From assembly GCA_026826555.1 (NCBI GenBank), contig JAKSZT010054581.1, positions 1,824,415-1,888,414 on the forward strand: 64,000 nt of DNA, given 5' to 3'. This DNA is from Tolypeutes matacus. Taxonomy: Eukaryota; Chordata; Mammalia; Cingulata; Chlamyphoridae. A model generated the notes under the pieces. It was given only the letters and a program-made list of their open reading frames with translations. It made no database searches and was not told the DNA's origin. The translations under genes were made by a program, and so were the position numbers. This document shows positions 11,353 through 21,589 of the stretch, one piece after another (positions within the stretch are counted from its first letter, which is position 1; each line of letters starts with the position of its first letter).

Positions 11353-11765
11353 TGTTGCCGGTCAGGCTCTGGGTCCGTGAAAACGGTGCCGCGGATGAGA
11401 AAGAAAGAATAAGACAAAGAAAAACTGGGATCAGGGGACTCTCCATCAGATATGTAGAGAAGAGCCCTGCCACCTCATAAGGTGTGGCTTTTATTTTGGC
11501 TTTAGAACAAAGAAAATATGTATGTACATATACAAAGTCTATAGATACTTGACAGTTTACATTTTACTAAAATGAGCAAGTCTTAAAAGTTAATGGCTCA
11601 GTTCCTCTTTTTCTTCCTGAAATTCACAGACATTGTAAATCTTACAAGCTCAAGATGTTTCCCCACCCAGCTCCTATTAGCATGAGACCTGAGGGCTTGT
11701 TTCCTACATTCCAGGGTGACCTTCTATTCTTTCAGTTGCCATGGCCTTTAATTGAAACTCCATCA
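11353..11765 (-). repeat. ERV-K 5' LTR
   Basis: This 413-bp LTR begins TGATGGAG and ends CGGCAACA on the coding strand. The AATAAA signal is at 11490-11495. By eye it differs from the 3' LTR at five positions (two near 11445-11460, one near 11540, two near 11688) and lacks five bases near the U3 terminus. It would act as the proviral promoter, but no TATA box is obvious. Confidence 0.95.
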
Positions 11766-11771
11766 CCTTAC
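11766..11771. repeat. Provirus target-site duplication, right copy (CCTTAC)
   Basis: Perfect match to 4025-4030. L1 A ORF2 continues directly afterwards. Confidence 0.92.
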
Positions 11772-12025
11772 TATAGTTTTGCATTTAAAGTCTATTTTGT
11801 CTGATGTTAGAATAGCTACTCCTGCCCTTTTTTTTTTGGCTATTGTTAGCTTGTAAAATTGTTTTCCAGCCATTCACTTTCAGCCTCTTTGAATCCCTGG
11901 TTGGAAGGAGGGTTTCTTGTACACAGCATATAGATGGACCATATTTCCTTATCCATTCTGCCAATCTGTGTCTCTTGAGTGATGAATTTAATCCATTAAC
12001 ATTCAGAGTTATTACTCACAATTAA
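11772..12025 (-). pseudogene. L1 A ORF2 pseudogene, endonuclease N-terminal part
   Basis: This is the N-terminal endonuclease of ORF2, separated from the rest by the provirus. On the L1 strand the tract LNVNGLN and RHRLAEW can be read, and both match the better preserved start at 42203. The initiation codon itself is altered. Homopolymer indels near 11830 break the frame. Confidence 0.85.
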
Positions 12026-12208
12026 TTTCTTACTTCAGTCATATTTTCTTTGGGTTAATGTATGTCATATGTTGTTTTGTTTCTGTTTTTTGTCTTTTTA
12101 GTTGTTTTTAAACTCTCCTCCAACTCTCTCTCCCTTGTTTTTTCCTTTCAACTTGTAGAACTTCCTTTAGTATTTCTTGAAGTGCCAGTTTCTTATTGAC
12201 ATACTCTC

Positions 12209-13079
12209 TTAATTTTTGTTTATCTGTGAATATTTTGAACTCTCCCTCATTTTTGAATGCCAGTTTGGTTGGATAGAGAATTCATGGCAGGAAGTTTTTT
12301 CTTTTAGTACTTTGACTATGTTATACCACTGTATTCTTGCCTCCATGGTTTCAGATGAGTAATCAGCACTTAATCTTATTGTGCTTCCTTTGTATGTGAT
12401 GGTTCTCTTTTCTCTTGCTGCATTGAGTATTTCTTTGTCTTGAGCATTGGATATTTTGACAAGTATATGTCTTGGAGTTGGCCTTGTAGGATTTATACTA
12501 TTTGGTGTATGCTGTGCTTCCTGGATCTGCACATCCATCTCTCTCAATAGGGTTGGGAAGTTTTCAGCCATTATTTCCTTCAACCCTCCTCCTGTTCCCT
12601 TTTCTTTCTCTTCTCCTTCTGCGATGTCCATAATGCACATGTTTGTGCATTTTGTGTTGTCAGTTAAATCCCTGAGTCCCTGTTGGATTTTTTCTATCTT
12701 TTTGTCTATCTGTTCTACTATATGTTTGATTTCAGATGTATTGTCTTCCACATCACTAATTCTTTCTTCTGCCTTTTCAAATCTGCTATAATGTGAATCC
12801 AGTGTCTTTTTGATTTCTTGGATTGTGCCACTGATCCCCATCATATCCATTATCTTTTTTTGTATGTTTACAATTTCTTTAGTATGTTCTCCCAGAGATT
12901 ATTTCCTTAATCTCTTCCTTCACTTCATTAAGTTTGTCCATGATATTTGTTTGGAAAGCTATGATTAGTTGTTCAATGTTCTGCATCTCTTCATGGTTTT
13001 TAGTTTGTTCATTGGACTGGTACATGTTTTCCTGTTTCTCAGTGTGGTTTTTGATTTTTTGTTGCCCTCTGGCCATCAT
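12209..13079 (-). pseudogene. L1 A ORF1 pseudogene (RNA-binding protein)
   Basis: ORF1 encodes the nucleic-acid chaperone that coats L1 RNA. The first Met is at 13079. An N-terminal segment (13079-12879) is followed, after a frameshift near 12880, by a 213-codon frame (12850-12209). That frame has a coiled-coil heptad region (EKAEERISDVEDN...KKIEKIQQ), an RRM-like central part and the C-terminal domain (RPTPRHILVKI, YKGSTIRLSADYS). Only one clear frameshift is seen, so it is better preserved than ORF2. The spacing to ORF2 (about 190 bp) is longer than in human L1. Confidence 0.88.
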
Positions 13080-14912
13080 TTTATCTTGATGGATTTATTC
13101 AGTTGATTAGCTTCTCTCTCTGCTCTAGAGTTTTATTTAGCTGGTGATTCTGTGTGTGTGCTAAATTTTCTCTTTGAAAAATTTTCTTCTTATTTTATCT
13201 CCTTGCTTCTTTTCTCTGTTACCTTGAAGGCAAAAGATTAGTGCCAGTGGAATCAAAAGATGTGAGAAAGGAAGAAGGATAATTGTAATATTAATAAAAT
13301 TTAGAAGAGAGGCCAAATAAGACTTAGCGAAATGTATATTTAACTTATGTAGGCAGTATAGAGTAATAGGAAAAAAAGTGGAGTACCTACAATGGCCTGG
13401 GAAACCAAATAGAGGAATATATATATATATAATTATTTAGAAGGTTAGAATGATGAGGAGGGAATGGAAGAGTAAAGAAAGGGCTCAAAGGAAAAGTTAA
13501 TATTAATTTTAAAAAGAAGAAAACAAAGTAGATAAAATAGAAATTGACACCCTTAAGTTGTGGGCTAATGAAAAACGTGGTGTACAAGGACCACAACAGA
13601 AAGCATATGTCAGAAAGAGAAAGGAAATATAAGAGATAGCTTGGGATCCAAAATCAATATAGATAGAGAATTGGAGATCACTGAAGAAGAAGCACAACAA
13701 AGAAGAGACAAGCTAGCAGCACTTAATTCAAAAAAAAAAAATGAAAGAAAAAATAAAGGGGGAGGAAAGTGTAAAGAAAATCAAGGGACAACAAATAAAC
13801 AGAGAAAAACCAAACAACCACACAAGCAAGCAGTCAAATAAAGCTAAGGAGGAACAGGGTTCCTTCTAGGATCCTTGTGGGATCTCTCAGCCTTCTTGTA
13901 TTTATCAATCAATTTCCCTGCAGGGTTCTATCTGCAGGTTTTGAGGCATATTTTAGCTATTAAACTTAATTAAAAAGAATTTATTTCTCATTTTTAAAAG
14001 TGACTGTCTTCTTCTTCTTCTTTTTTTTTCTTGGCAAAATACGGGACCAAAAATAAGTCCTCTTGTAGATCACCCTCTTTCACCAAAGGGACCCTAACTA
14101 GCCTCATGGAAACTAATCAAGCACTTCCCACTTCTTGGCATCCCCAGGGGAGCTGAAGCTCTGATGCTTGTCCATGCAGAATGATAAAATTGGCTGACTC
14201 TGTCTCCTCTGGAGCCAAGCCTCAGTGTCACTGGGCTGCTGGGTAAATCAGGCTTCTTCAGTAGATTTGCCTCTCCCCTCAGCCTGGCACTGCTTGAAGC
14301 CAGCTTATCTGCTTCCCAAAGCTATCAGGGGGTCCAGGCAGCCAAATCCACAGAAGAGAAACCTCTCTCCACCTTCTGTCAGAACCCTCTCTCTCTCAGA
14401 GAATGCTCCCTCTCACAAGCTTGGCAGGGTTTGGAGCTTATCCCTGGGCAGCTAGGTAAATCAACTACTTCAGCAGATTTGCCCTTCCCTTCTGCTTGGT
14501 GTTGATTCAATCCAGCTATTTTGTTTGCCCAAGCTGCAAGGTGTTCCAGGCAGCAAAATCCACAGAAAAGAAACCCCTCTCATCCCTTTGCCTGAACCCT
14601 CCCACTCTCAGAGAATGCTCCTTCTCACTGGGCCCTCTCACCAGTTTGTTGGGCCTGAGTCCCAGCTCAAACCAGCCTTTTTCCCTGTGGGTGGGGTTCA
14701 GCTGTCTGTGTTAACCACCACAGGTAGGCTTAAAACTCATGAATCTCTACCGATCAGTCCACACCATTGATCTGCCTGCTGATAGATGTCCCAAGCTTCT
14801 CATTCCATATGCCCACAGCACAGACCCCTGGGCAGAACCCTGTCCAAAATCTGCCATCCTCAGAGATGAGGATGAATGCCCTCCTAAACCGATGCCATCT
14901 TGCCTCCCCCCT
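13080..14912 (-). promoter_or_regulatory. L1 A 5' UTR and promoter region
   Basis: The outer part (about 14050-14912) is G+C-richer with imperfect internal repeats: blocks at about 14340-14420 and 14550-14640 resemble each other (CAGCCAAATCCACAGA...GAAACC). Near the 5' end a YY1-type CAAGATGGC site lies at 14902-14894 on the L1 strand. The inner part (about 13220-13850) is a long tract that is purine-rich on the plus strand and hence pyrimidine-rich in L1 RNA. Short plus-strand reading frames here are incidental. Confidence 0.75.
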
Positions 14913-14952
14913 CGGAACATGTATTCTTGAGTTTTATTTCCAAGGGCCATAC

Positions 14953-15019
14953 ACCATGGTATGGACATTAAGATAGACATATAGACCAGTGGAACCAAAT
15001 TGTTCAGAAACAGATCCTC
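14953..15019 (+). other. 67-bp patch identical to L1 D ORF2 at 30670-30736
   Basis: All 67 bases match 30670-30736 in the same orientation, and identity ends abruptly on both sides. At 30.67 kb the sequence is a native part of an L1 ORF2 that continues on both sides. Here it sits in non-L1 sequence with no 3' end and no polyA. It carries differences private to that copy when compared with the L1 at about 17930-18000. Confidence 0.85.
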
Positions 15020-15151
15020 TTTAGAAGATCCAGAGGGTAGACTGTGATACATCTCTTTGTTAATCTATTACACCAGGTACATAAGTAGGACACTTATATG
15101 ATGTTACTTTTAATTAAGGTGTGGCCCAGCTGTATCACATTTTATGAAGTT

Positions 15152-15164
15152 AAAGACAGCCAAA
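15152..15164. repeat. SINE target-site duplication, left copy
   Basis: AAAGACAGCCAAA is repeated exactly at 15349-15361, on the far side of the SINE's A-rich tail. Confidence 0.92.
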
Positions 15165-15348
15165 GGTAAGTGGCTGTGGCCCAATCAGTAGGGCTCCCGT
15201 TTACCATATGGGAGGCCCCGGGTTCGGTTCCCAGGGCCTCCTGGTGAAGGCAACCCCGTCCGCACGGCGTGGTTAGCTGACCCAGTGAGCACAAGCAGCA
15301 AGGGGGGGATAAATGAATAAATAAATAAAATCTTAAAAAAAAAAAAAA
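15165..15348 (+). mobile_element. tRNA-derived SINE (armadillo DAS-like)
   Basis: A pol III A box (TGGCCCAATCAGTAGGG, about 15177-15193) and B box (GGTTCGGTTCC, 15221-15231) mark a tRNA-derived head. A unique body and an A-rich tail with AATAAATAAA follow. A perfect 13-bp target duplication flanks it, as expected for L1-driven insertion. The head and body resemble what I recall of the armadillo DAS SINEs. That is the main reason for the species guess. Confidence 0.88.
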
Positions 15349-15361
15349 AAAGACAGCCAAA
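15349..15361. repeat. SINE target-site duplication, right copy
   Basis: Exact match to 15152-15164. Host sequence resumes directly afterwards. Confidence 0.92.
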
Positions 15362-15691
15362 AGATCCTGGAAGAGAAAGGAGAGGACATTGTCATTGATG
15401 GGACATGTAAAAAAATCAGAGATACTGGCCAGTCAAAATGAAATTGATGTCCAGTGGTAACAAGCCTTTTAGCTTCTAAAACCATGAGCCAGTAAATTCC
15501 TTTTGTTGAGCCAAACCACTGTAATATTTGTCATAGGAGCCAGGAAACATTAGAAACTATTTATCTCAATGTGGTTTTTTTTTTTGTTCATACTGAATAA
15601 CTTTCCAAAAAAAAAAACTTTACAAGGCATCCAGAAATACAGAAAATACAGTCTAAAGAGACAGAGGGAGGAAGAAAACAGGAATCAATAT

Positions 15692-17565
15692 GGAATTTAA
15701 AAAATCTGATTTCCTCCTCAGATTACTCATTATTATTATATAGAAAAACTTTTGATTTTTGCATAGTAATCTTTGATCTGGCTACTTTGCCAATATTAAT
15801 TTTAGTATTTTTGTTGTGGATTTTCTAAAGATCATATTATCGGTGAATAGAGAAATTTTTACTTCTTCCTTTCAAATGTGGATGACTTTTATTCATTTTC
15901 CTTGGCAAATTTTTATAAATGGAACTTCTATCACAATTTTGAATAAGAGTAGAGACAGTGGGCATTCTTGTCTTGTTGCTGATATTAGCAGGAAAGCTTT
16001 CAGCCTTTACTCATTGAGTACAATGTTAGCTGTGAGATTTTTCATATATGCATTTTCTAATATTGAAAAAGTTTCCATCTAGTCATATCTTTTGGAGTGT
16101 TTTTATCAAGAAAGGTTGTTGTATTTTGTTCAATCCCTTTTCTGCATCTATTGCGATGACAATGCAATTTTTCATCTTCAATTTATTATTGTTATGGATG
16201 GCAATGATTGCTTTTCTTATGTTGAACCATTCTTGCATACTTGGTATAAAACCCACTTGATCGTGATGTATAATTTTTTAATGTATTTTTGGATTCAGTT
16301 AGCAAGTATTTTGTTGAGGATTTTGCATCTATATTCATTAGGGAAATTGACCTGTAATTTTATTTACTCATAATATATTTCTTTGGCTTTGGTGTTAGGG
16401 TGACATTGGCTTCATAGAATGTGCTTGGTAGTGTTCCTTCCTCTTCAGTTTTTTGGAAAAGTTTGAGAAAATTGATATTAGATCTTCTTTAAATGATTAG
16501 TTGAATTCATCTGTGAAGCTATCTGATCATGGGCTTTCCATTTTAGGAAGGTTTTTTATCTCTATTTCAATTCCTTTATGTGTTATTAATTTGTTGAGTT
16601 CTCCTATTATTTCTAAAGCCAGTTTAGATTGTTCATGAGTTTCTAAGAATGCGTCCATTTCATTAATATTATTTAGCTTGTTAGCATACAGTTGTTCATA
16701 GTATTATCTGGTGATTGCTCTTATTTCTCCAGTGGTAATGTCCCTCTCTCATTTTTTATTATTTTATTTGCATCTTCTGTCTTTTTTCTTAGTCAGTCTA
16801 GTCAATGTGGTTGATATTCTTAAAGAACTAAAATTTTGTTCTGTTGATTTTCTCTATTTTTTAATTCTCCATTTAATTTATTTCTCCCATAAACTTTATT
16901 GGTTCTTTCTTCGGCTTGCTTTGGGATTGGTTTGCTGTTACGTTATTAGTTCCTCCAGGTGAGCAGTAAGGTATTTGATTTTAGCTCTTTCTTCTTCGTT
17001 TTTTAAAATCATAATCACTGAGGGCTATAAATCTCCCTTGCAGCATGGCCTTCACTGTATCTCATAAGTTTTAATGTAGTGTGATTTTTAAAAATTTGTC
17101 TTGAGACTGTTATTCATTTTTCTTTTAATTTCTTCTTTGACCAATTGATTATTTAAAAGTATATTGTTCATTCTCCATATATTTGTGAATTTTTCTATTT
17201 TTAACCTGTTATTAATTTCCAATTTCATTCCATTATGATCAATGTGATTTGTATAATTTCAATGTTTTTAGATTTATTGAGATCTGACCTGTGGTTTATC
17301 ATATGGTCTATGGAGAATGATCCATGAGAACTTGAAAAGAATTCACATCCTGCTGTTTAGGGGTATAATGCTCTATAAATATCTGTTGGGTCTAGTTCAT
17401 TTATGTTATTATTCAAGCCCACTGTTTCTTTATCTTCTGTCCAGATGTTTTCTCAAATGCTGAGAATGATGTGTTGAAGTCTTCAACTATTATTGAACAT
17501 ATATCTATTTTTAACTTCAGTTTTGCCAGTGTGTGTCTCATGACTTGAGGGCACTGAAGCTAGGT
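15692..17565 (-). mobile_element. L1 B, inverted 5' segment (ORF2 endonuclease linker to RT)
   Basis: ORF2 sequence reads on the minus strand from the post-endonuclease region (about 17560) to late RT (about 15700). Many stops are present. It abuts a plus-strand L1 3' segment that starts in ORF2 almost where this one ends. Together they form one 5'-inverted L1. Confidence 0.82.
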
Positions 17566-17574
17566 GCAGAAATA

Positions 17575-19650
17575 ATTCCATTTAAAATGGAGACTAAAAG
17601 AATAAAATATTTAGGAGAAAACTTTAAAAAAGAATATAAGGTACCTTATTCAGAAGCTATAAAACATTGATCAAAGAAACCAAATGTGACCTAAATCAAT
17701 ATAAGGTATTCCATGTTCATGAGTTGGAAGAATAAAGATAATTAAAATGTCAATTCCATCAAAAATGATCCAGAAATTTAATGTACTCTTTGTAGACTTG
17801 AAAATCCAAATTATCAAGTTCATCTGAAAGGATAAGGGACTGAATAGGCAAAATTTCCTTTAAAAAAGAACAAAGTTAGTGGACTCTTGCTTCCTGACTT
17901 TAAAGCATATTATTTAGCTATAGTGGTAAAAACAACATGGTACTGGAATAAAGATAGACAAATTGACCAATGGAATAGAACTGAGAGTTTGGAAATAAAA
18001 CTTGACATCTATGGTCAAGTGATTTTTGACAAGGCTGTCAAACCCACCAGCTGGGTCAGAACATCTTACTCAACAAATGGTGCTGAAAAAACTGTATATC
18101 CATATCTAAAAGAAAGAAAGAGGACCTTTATCTCACACCTTATACAAAAACTAACTCAAAAAGGATCAAGGACTTAAAGCTAAAAAGTAAAACCACAAAA
18201 CTGCTAGAAGATTTGGGGAAACATCTTCAAGATCTTGATTATTTGGACCTTACAGCAAAATCAAGAGCAGGAAATGAAAAAAAAAAAAAGGTAAATGAGA
18301 CTGCCTCATATTTAAGCACTTTTATATTTTAAATTATTTTTAAGAAGGTGAAAAGAAAGCTTACTAAATTGGAAAAAATATCCAGGAACCACATATCTGA
18401 CAAGGGTTTGCTTTCCATCTTATATAAAAAGATCATAAAACTTAATGACAAAAAGACAAGGAAGCCCAATTTTAGAAAACCAAAGACTTGAATAGACATT
18501 TTTCCAAAAAGAAATATAAATGGACAAAAAGCATATGACAAAATGTTCAATATCATGAGTTATTAGGGAAATGCAGTACAAATCGACAATGAGATACCAT
18601 TTCAAAAGTTATAGAATGAACTTTATTTTAAAAAGCAGAAAACTACAAATTCTATAGAGGATGTGGACAATTAGGTACACTCCTTCACTGTAGAAAGCTG
18701 CACCATCTGTGGAAACAGTTTGGTGTGCCTTAAAAAGTTGAATATAGAATTGCCATATGATCCAGCATTCCTGTTACTACAAATATATTCAGAAGAAGTA
18801 AAAGCAAGGATGTGAACTTACATTTGCACACTAATAGTCACAGAAACATTAGTCACAATTGTTAAAATAAGCAGTCCAAGTGTCCATCAACTGATGAATG
18901 AACAGACAAAATGTGATATAAACATATGATGGAATACTGTGCAGTGGTAAGAAGAAAGGAAATTGGGATGCATATGACAACATGGTTGGATCTTGAGGAT
19001 ACAAGCCAGACATAAAATGACAAATATTATATGGTCTCACTAATATGAAATAAATATGATGAGTAAACTCACAGAGGTAAACTCCACAGTATAGGTTACA
19101 GTAAGATAGAACATGGGTTGAAAATGGGAGTTGATGTTTAATATATGTAGAATATTTAATAAGGTTTATTATAAGTGTGTGGAAATGAATAGAGTTGATG
19201 GTAACACATAGTGAGTATAACTGACACTATTAACTTATAAATGTGATTGTGGCTGAAAGAGGAAGTGGAGGAGAATTATGATTATTAGCACAAAGCACAT
19301 CTTGCGGCACTACTGCAAGATGGCAAGAATTTGGAGAAACATGAGAAAAATACAGTTAATGTAACCTATGGACTACAGTTAGCAACAATACTGTAATATT
19401 AGTGCATCAAAGATGCACTGTGTTAATAATGTAAATGTACTGTGTTAGTAATTGGGGGGTATGGAGAAAAATATACTAAATGTATGCTATATGCCATAGT
19501 TAGTGATAATAGTCTGATAATATTATCTCATAATCTGTAACAAATATTCAACAGCAATGTTGTATATTAGTTCAAGGGATATTGTATGGGAATACCACAC
19601 ATGTACATGATCATTTTGTAAGTTCACAACTTCTCTAATAAAAAAATATT
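17575..19650 (+). mobile_element. L1 B, 3' segment (ORF2 C-terminal half and 3' UTR)
   Basis: The plus-strand ORF2 starts just after RT with KRIKYLG and continues to about 19040. The best open piece is at 17887-18177, with [21 protein letters not shown] 3' UTR follows and ends with AATAAAAAAATATTTTT at about 19640. ORF2 is heavily frameshifted. Confidence 0.85.
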
Positions 19651-20215
19651 TTTAAAAAAGTCAATTGACAATATATATGCAGGTCTATTTCTGGATTTTT
19701 AATTCTGTTACATTAGTCTATGTCAATCTTTTTCTAATATTATGCTTTTTGGATTATTATAGCTTTGTAGTACATTGATATTAGGAAGTGTGAGTCTTCC
19801 AAATTTGTTGTTCTTTTTCACAATTGGTTTGGATCTTCTCTTTCCCTCTGCAGTCCATATGAATAAGGTGATTTGCTTTACCATTACCTCCAAACAGCCA
19901 CAATTTTATAAACTTGTAATGAGTTTATAAATCATTTTGGATCTTATTGACATCTTAAAAATATTGTTTCCAATCCATGACATGGGATGTCTTGAAAAAT
20001 TATTTAAGACTTTATTTTACAAGATTTTGAACTATCTTTACAAGTCTTTTATATCCTTGACTAAAATCAATCCCTGATATTTTTTAAAAGTTTAATTGAA
20101 GTATATTTTTCATACATGAACATGCATAAACATGTGTATACTAAAAATTGTAAACTCATAAAACAAACATGCATAACATCATGCAAGAGTCCCATACAGC
20201 AACCGACCACCAACA

Positions 20216-20665
20216 CCTTACAGGGTGGTAGGAATGTTGAGAAGCATGTAAAAAATGCAACTGATGTGACCTATTGACTATGTTTACCAGCAATACTGTA
20301 ATATTCATGCATCTATGCCAATGATGTACAGTGTTGATAATGGGAGAGTATTGAAAAAGTGTGTCAAATGTAGGCTATGGACCATGGTTGATGGTAATAG
20401 TCTGATGATATTATCTCATAATCTGTTACAAATGTTGCACCACAGTGTGGTGTATATCAGGGGTGTTGTATGGTAATTCTACACATGTGCATGATTGTTT
20501 TGTAAATTCAGAACTTCTGTAATAAAAATATATTTTAAAAAATAATAGGGTGGGTTGGTGGAAAATACAAATGTAAGGTATGGTCTATAGTTAGTAGTAA
20601 GATTTTGAAGATATTCTTTCATAATTTGTAACAAATGCCTCACAAAAATATTTGATATTTTATTT
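20216..20665 (+). repeat. Plus-strand L1 3' UTR fragments inside L1 C
   Basis: A first fragment ends with AATAAAAATATATTTT at about 20535, and a shorter second one follows at about 20545-20665. Both match the 3' UTRs ending near 19640, 33080 and 33940. They share tracts such as CTATGGACCATGGTTGATGG and CACATGTGCATGATTG. Confidence 0.7.
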
Positions 20666-20735
20666 TTTGTAATGCTATTGTAAATGGGATTCAATTCTTA
20701 ATTCAGATTGCTCATTGCTAGTGTCTATAAATGCA

Positions 20736-21104
20736 GTTCTCCTATGCTGTCTGGGTCTCCAGAGGGTAGGAATAGAAACAATAATGTTTTAGGTTGAGGC
20801 CACTACCATGCCCTGCATACAATAACTATGAAGAATATTGTTGATCATGAAACATAATTCCCTTTATACTGTGATTCTGCACTCTTAAAAAATCAAATGA
20901 CAAAAGAAAATGCCTAATCAACAGCAATGATTATGATGGGCTCTCTACCCAGAGCTGTGATTGCTGCAATCAGAATTCCTGTATGAGCCCTGGATTGAGC
21001 TAGAGTTAGTGAAGGAAAATGACCTCTTGTCTGGTCCCACAATCCTTTCTTGGGGTAGATCCCAATGATGTCACAAGAAGGGGATCATGGTAATGTCTCA
21101 GGAG
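20736..21104. other. Unidentified 369-bp insert in L1 C
   Basis: This sequence interrupts the ORF2 order of L1 C and matches no other part of the window that I can see. It has no long reading frame, no polyA tail and no clear LTR ends. It could be an old insertion of another repeat or a fragment of a processed transcript. Confidence 0.4.
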
Positions 21105-21589
21105 AAATGAAATTGATTTTCGAGTTTTAATTTTTACTCTGCTACTTTGTTGAAATAATTTTTAAGCTCTGTAGTTTTCTTGTGCTTTCCTCTGGATTTT
21201 CTATATATTATAGCATGCAATCTGTGAATAGATCTTTTTGTATTATTCAGGTGTAGCATTTTTATTAACAACAAATAAATATTACCATCTTCAATTGGTA
21301 AACATTCCATTTTGCCTTTTGTATAGAATTTCATTTTTTTTAATTTTAAAAAAAAGTGTTTTCCTTTCCAATTTGCACATCTTTTTGTCTTGCCTACATT
21401 CTCCTGCTACAAGTTCTACTAAAATGTTGACTAGCAGTTGTGACAGTGGACATTCTTGTCTTGTTTCTCATCTGAAAGGGAAAGCTTTATGACTTTCACC
21501 AGTGAGTATTACACTTGTTGGGGTTTTCATAAATGGAATTTGTTATGTTCAAAAAGTACTATTCAATTTATGGGGCAAATGGATTATTC

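Larger units (their letters stand above)
4031..11765 (-). mobile_element. ERV-K type (betaretrovirus-like) provirus, 5'LTR-gag-pro-pol-env-3'LTR
   Basis: The 7,735-bp provirus lies on the minus strand, with the 5' LTR at 11353-11765 and the 3' LTR at 4031-4448. Features on the coding strand, in order, are a lysine-tRNA-type primer binding site, gag, a dUTPase/protease pro frame, pol, env and a polypurine tract. The -1 frame steps gag to pro to pol and the 6-bp duplication fit the betaretrovirus group. The LTRs differ by 5 substitutions and one 5-bp indel, so the insertion is young compared with its surroundings. Gag has a frameshift and a stop, pro a stop, pol a frameshift, and env several breaks plus probable loss of part of SU. 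It cannot encode a complete virus. Confidence 0.95.
1..14912 (-). mobile_element. Full-length-type LINE-1 (L1 A), minus strand, interrupted by nested insertions
   Basis: Read on the minus strand, the order is a 5' UTR (14912 to about 13080), ORF1 (13079-12209), ORF2 (about 12020-11772, then 4030-194) and the start of the 3' UTR, which runs off the left edge. The 5' end at about 14894-14912 reads G-rich followed by CAAGATGGC on the L1 strand. This resembles the canonical L1 start with its YY1 site, so the copy was probably full length on arrival. It is broken by a solo LTR, a piece of L1 3' end and a provirus. Both ORFs have frameshifts and stops, so it is inactive. It is much older than the provirus it carries. 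Confidence 0.9.
14913..15690 (+). repeat. Old LTR-like interspersed repeat, split by a SINE and a copied patch
   Basis: The sequence around the SINE ends at about 15480-15570 with a tract (AACCATGAGCCAGTAAATTCC ... ATTTGTCATAGGAGC, given in pieces) that resembles the 3' end of mammalian MaLR-type LTRs. The family assignment is by memory and weak. Its left part is interrupted by the 67-bp L1-derived patch at 14953-15019, and the SINE sits at 15165-15348. No coding content is seen. Confidence 0.45.
19655..21575 (-). mobile_element. L1 C, 3' portion of ORF2 in several blocks
   Basis: Minus-strand ORF2 blocks at about 19655-20085, 20666-20735 and 21105-21575 follow one another in ORF2 order when read on that strand. 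The gaps hold plus-strand L1 3' UTR pieces (about 20100-20665) and an unidentified insert (20736-21104). It is degraded throughout. Its upstream half is inverted at 21590-23395. Confidence 0.65.

Noticed and set aside
13420..13436. Short TA repeat as a regulatory TATA element.
   Set aside because: It is a microsatellite inside the L1 5' UTR, with no supporting promoter context.
15165..15260. A tRNA gene, because A and B boxes are present.
   Set aside because: The body, A-rich tail and perfect 13-bp target duplication show a SINE, and the cloverleaf is not complete.
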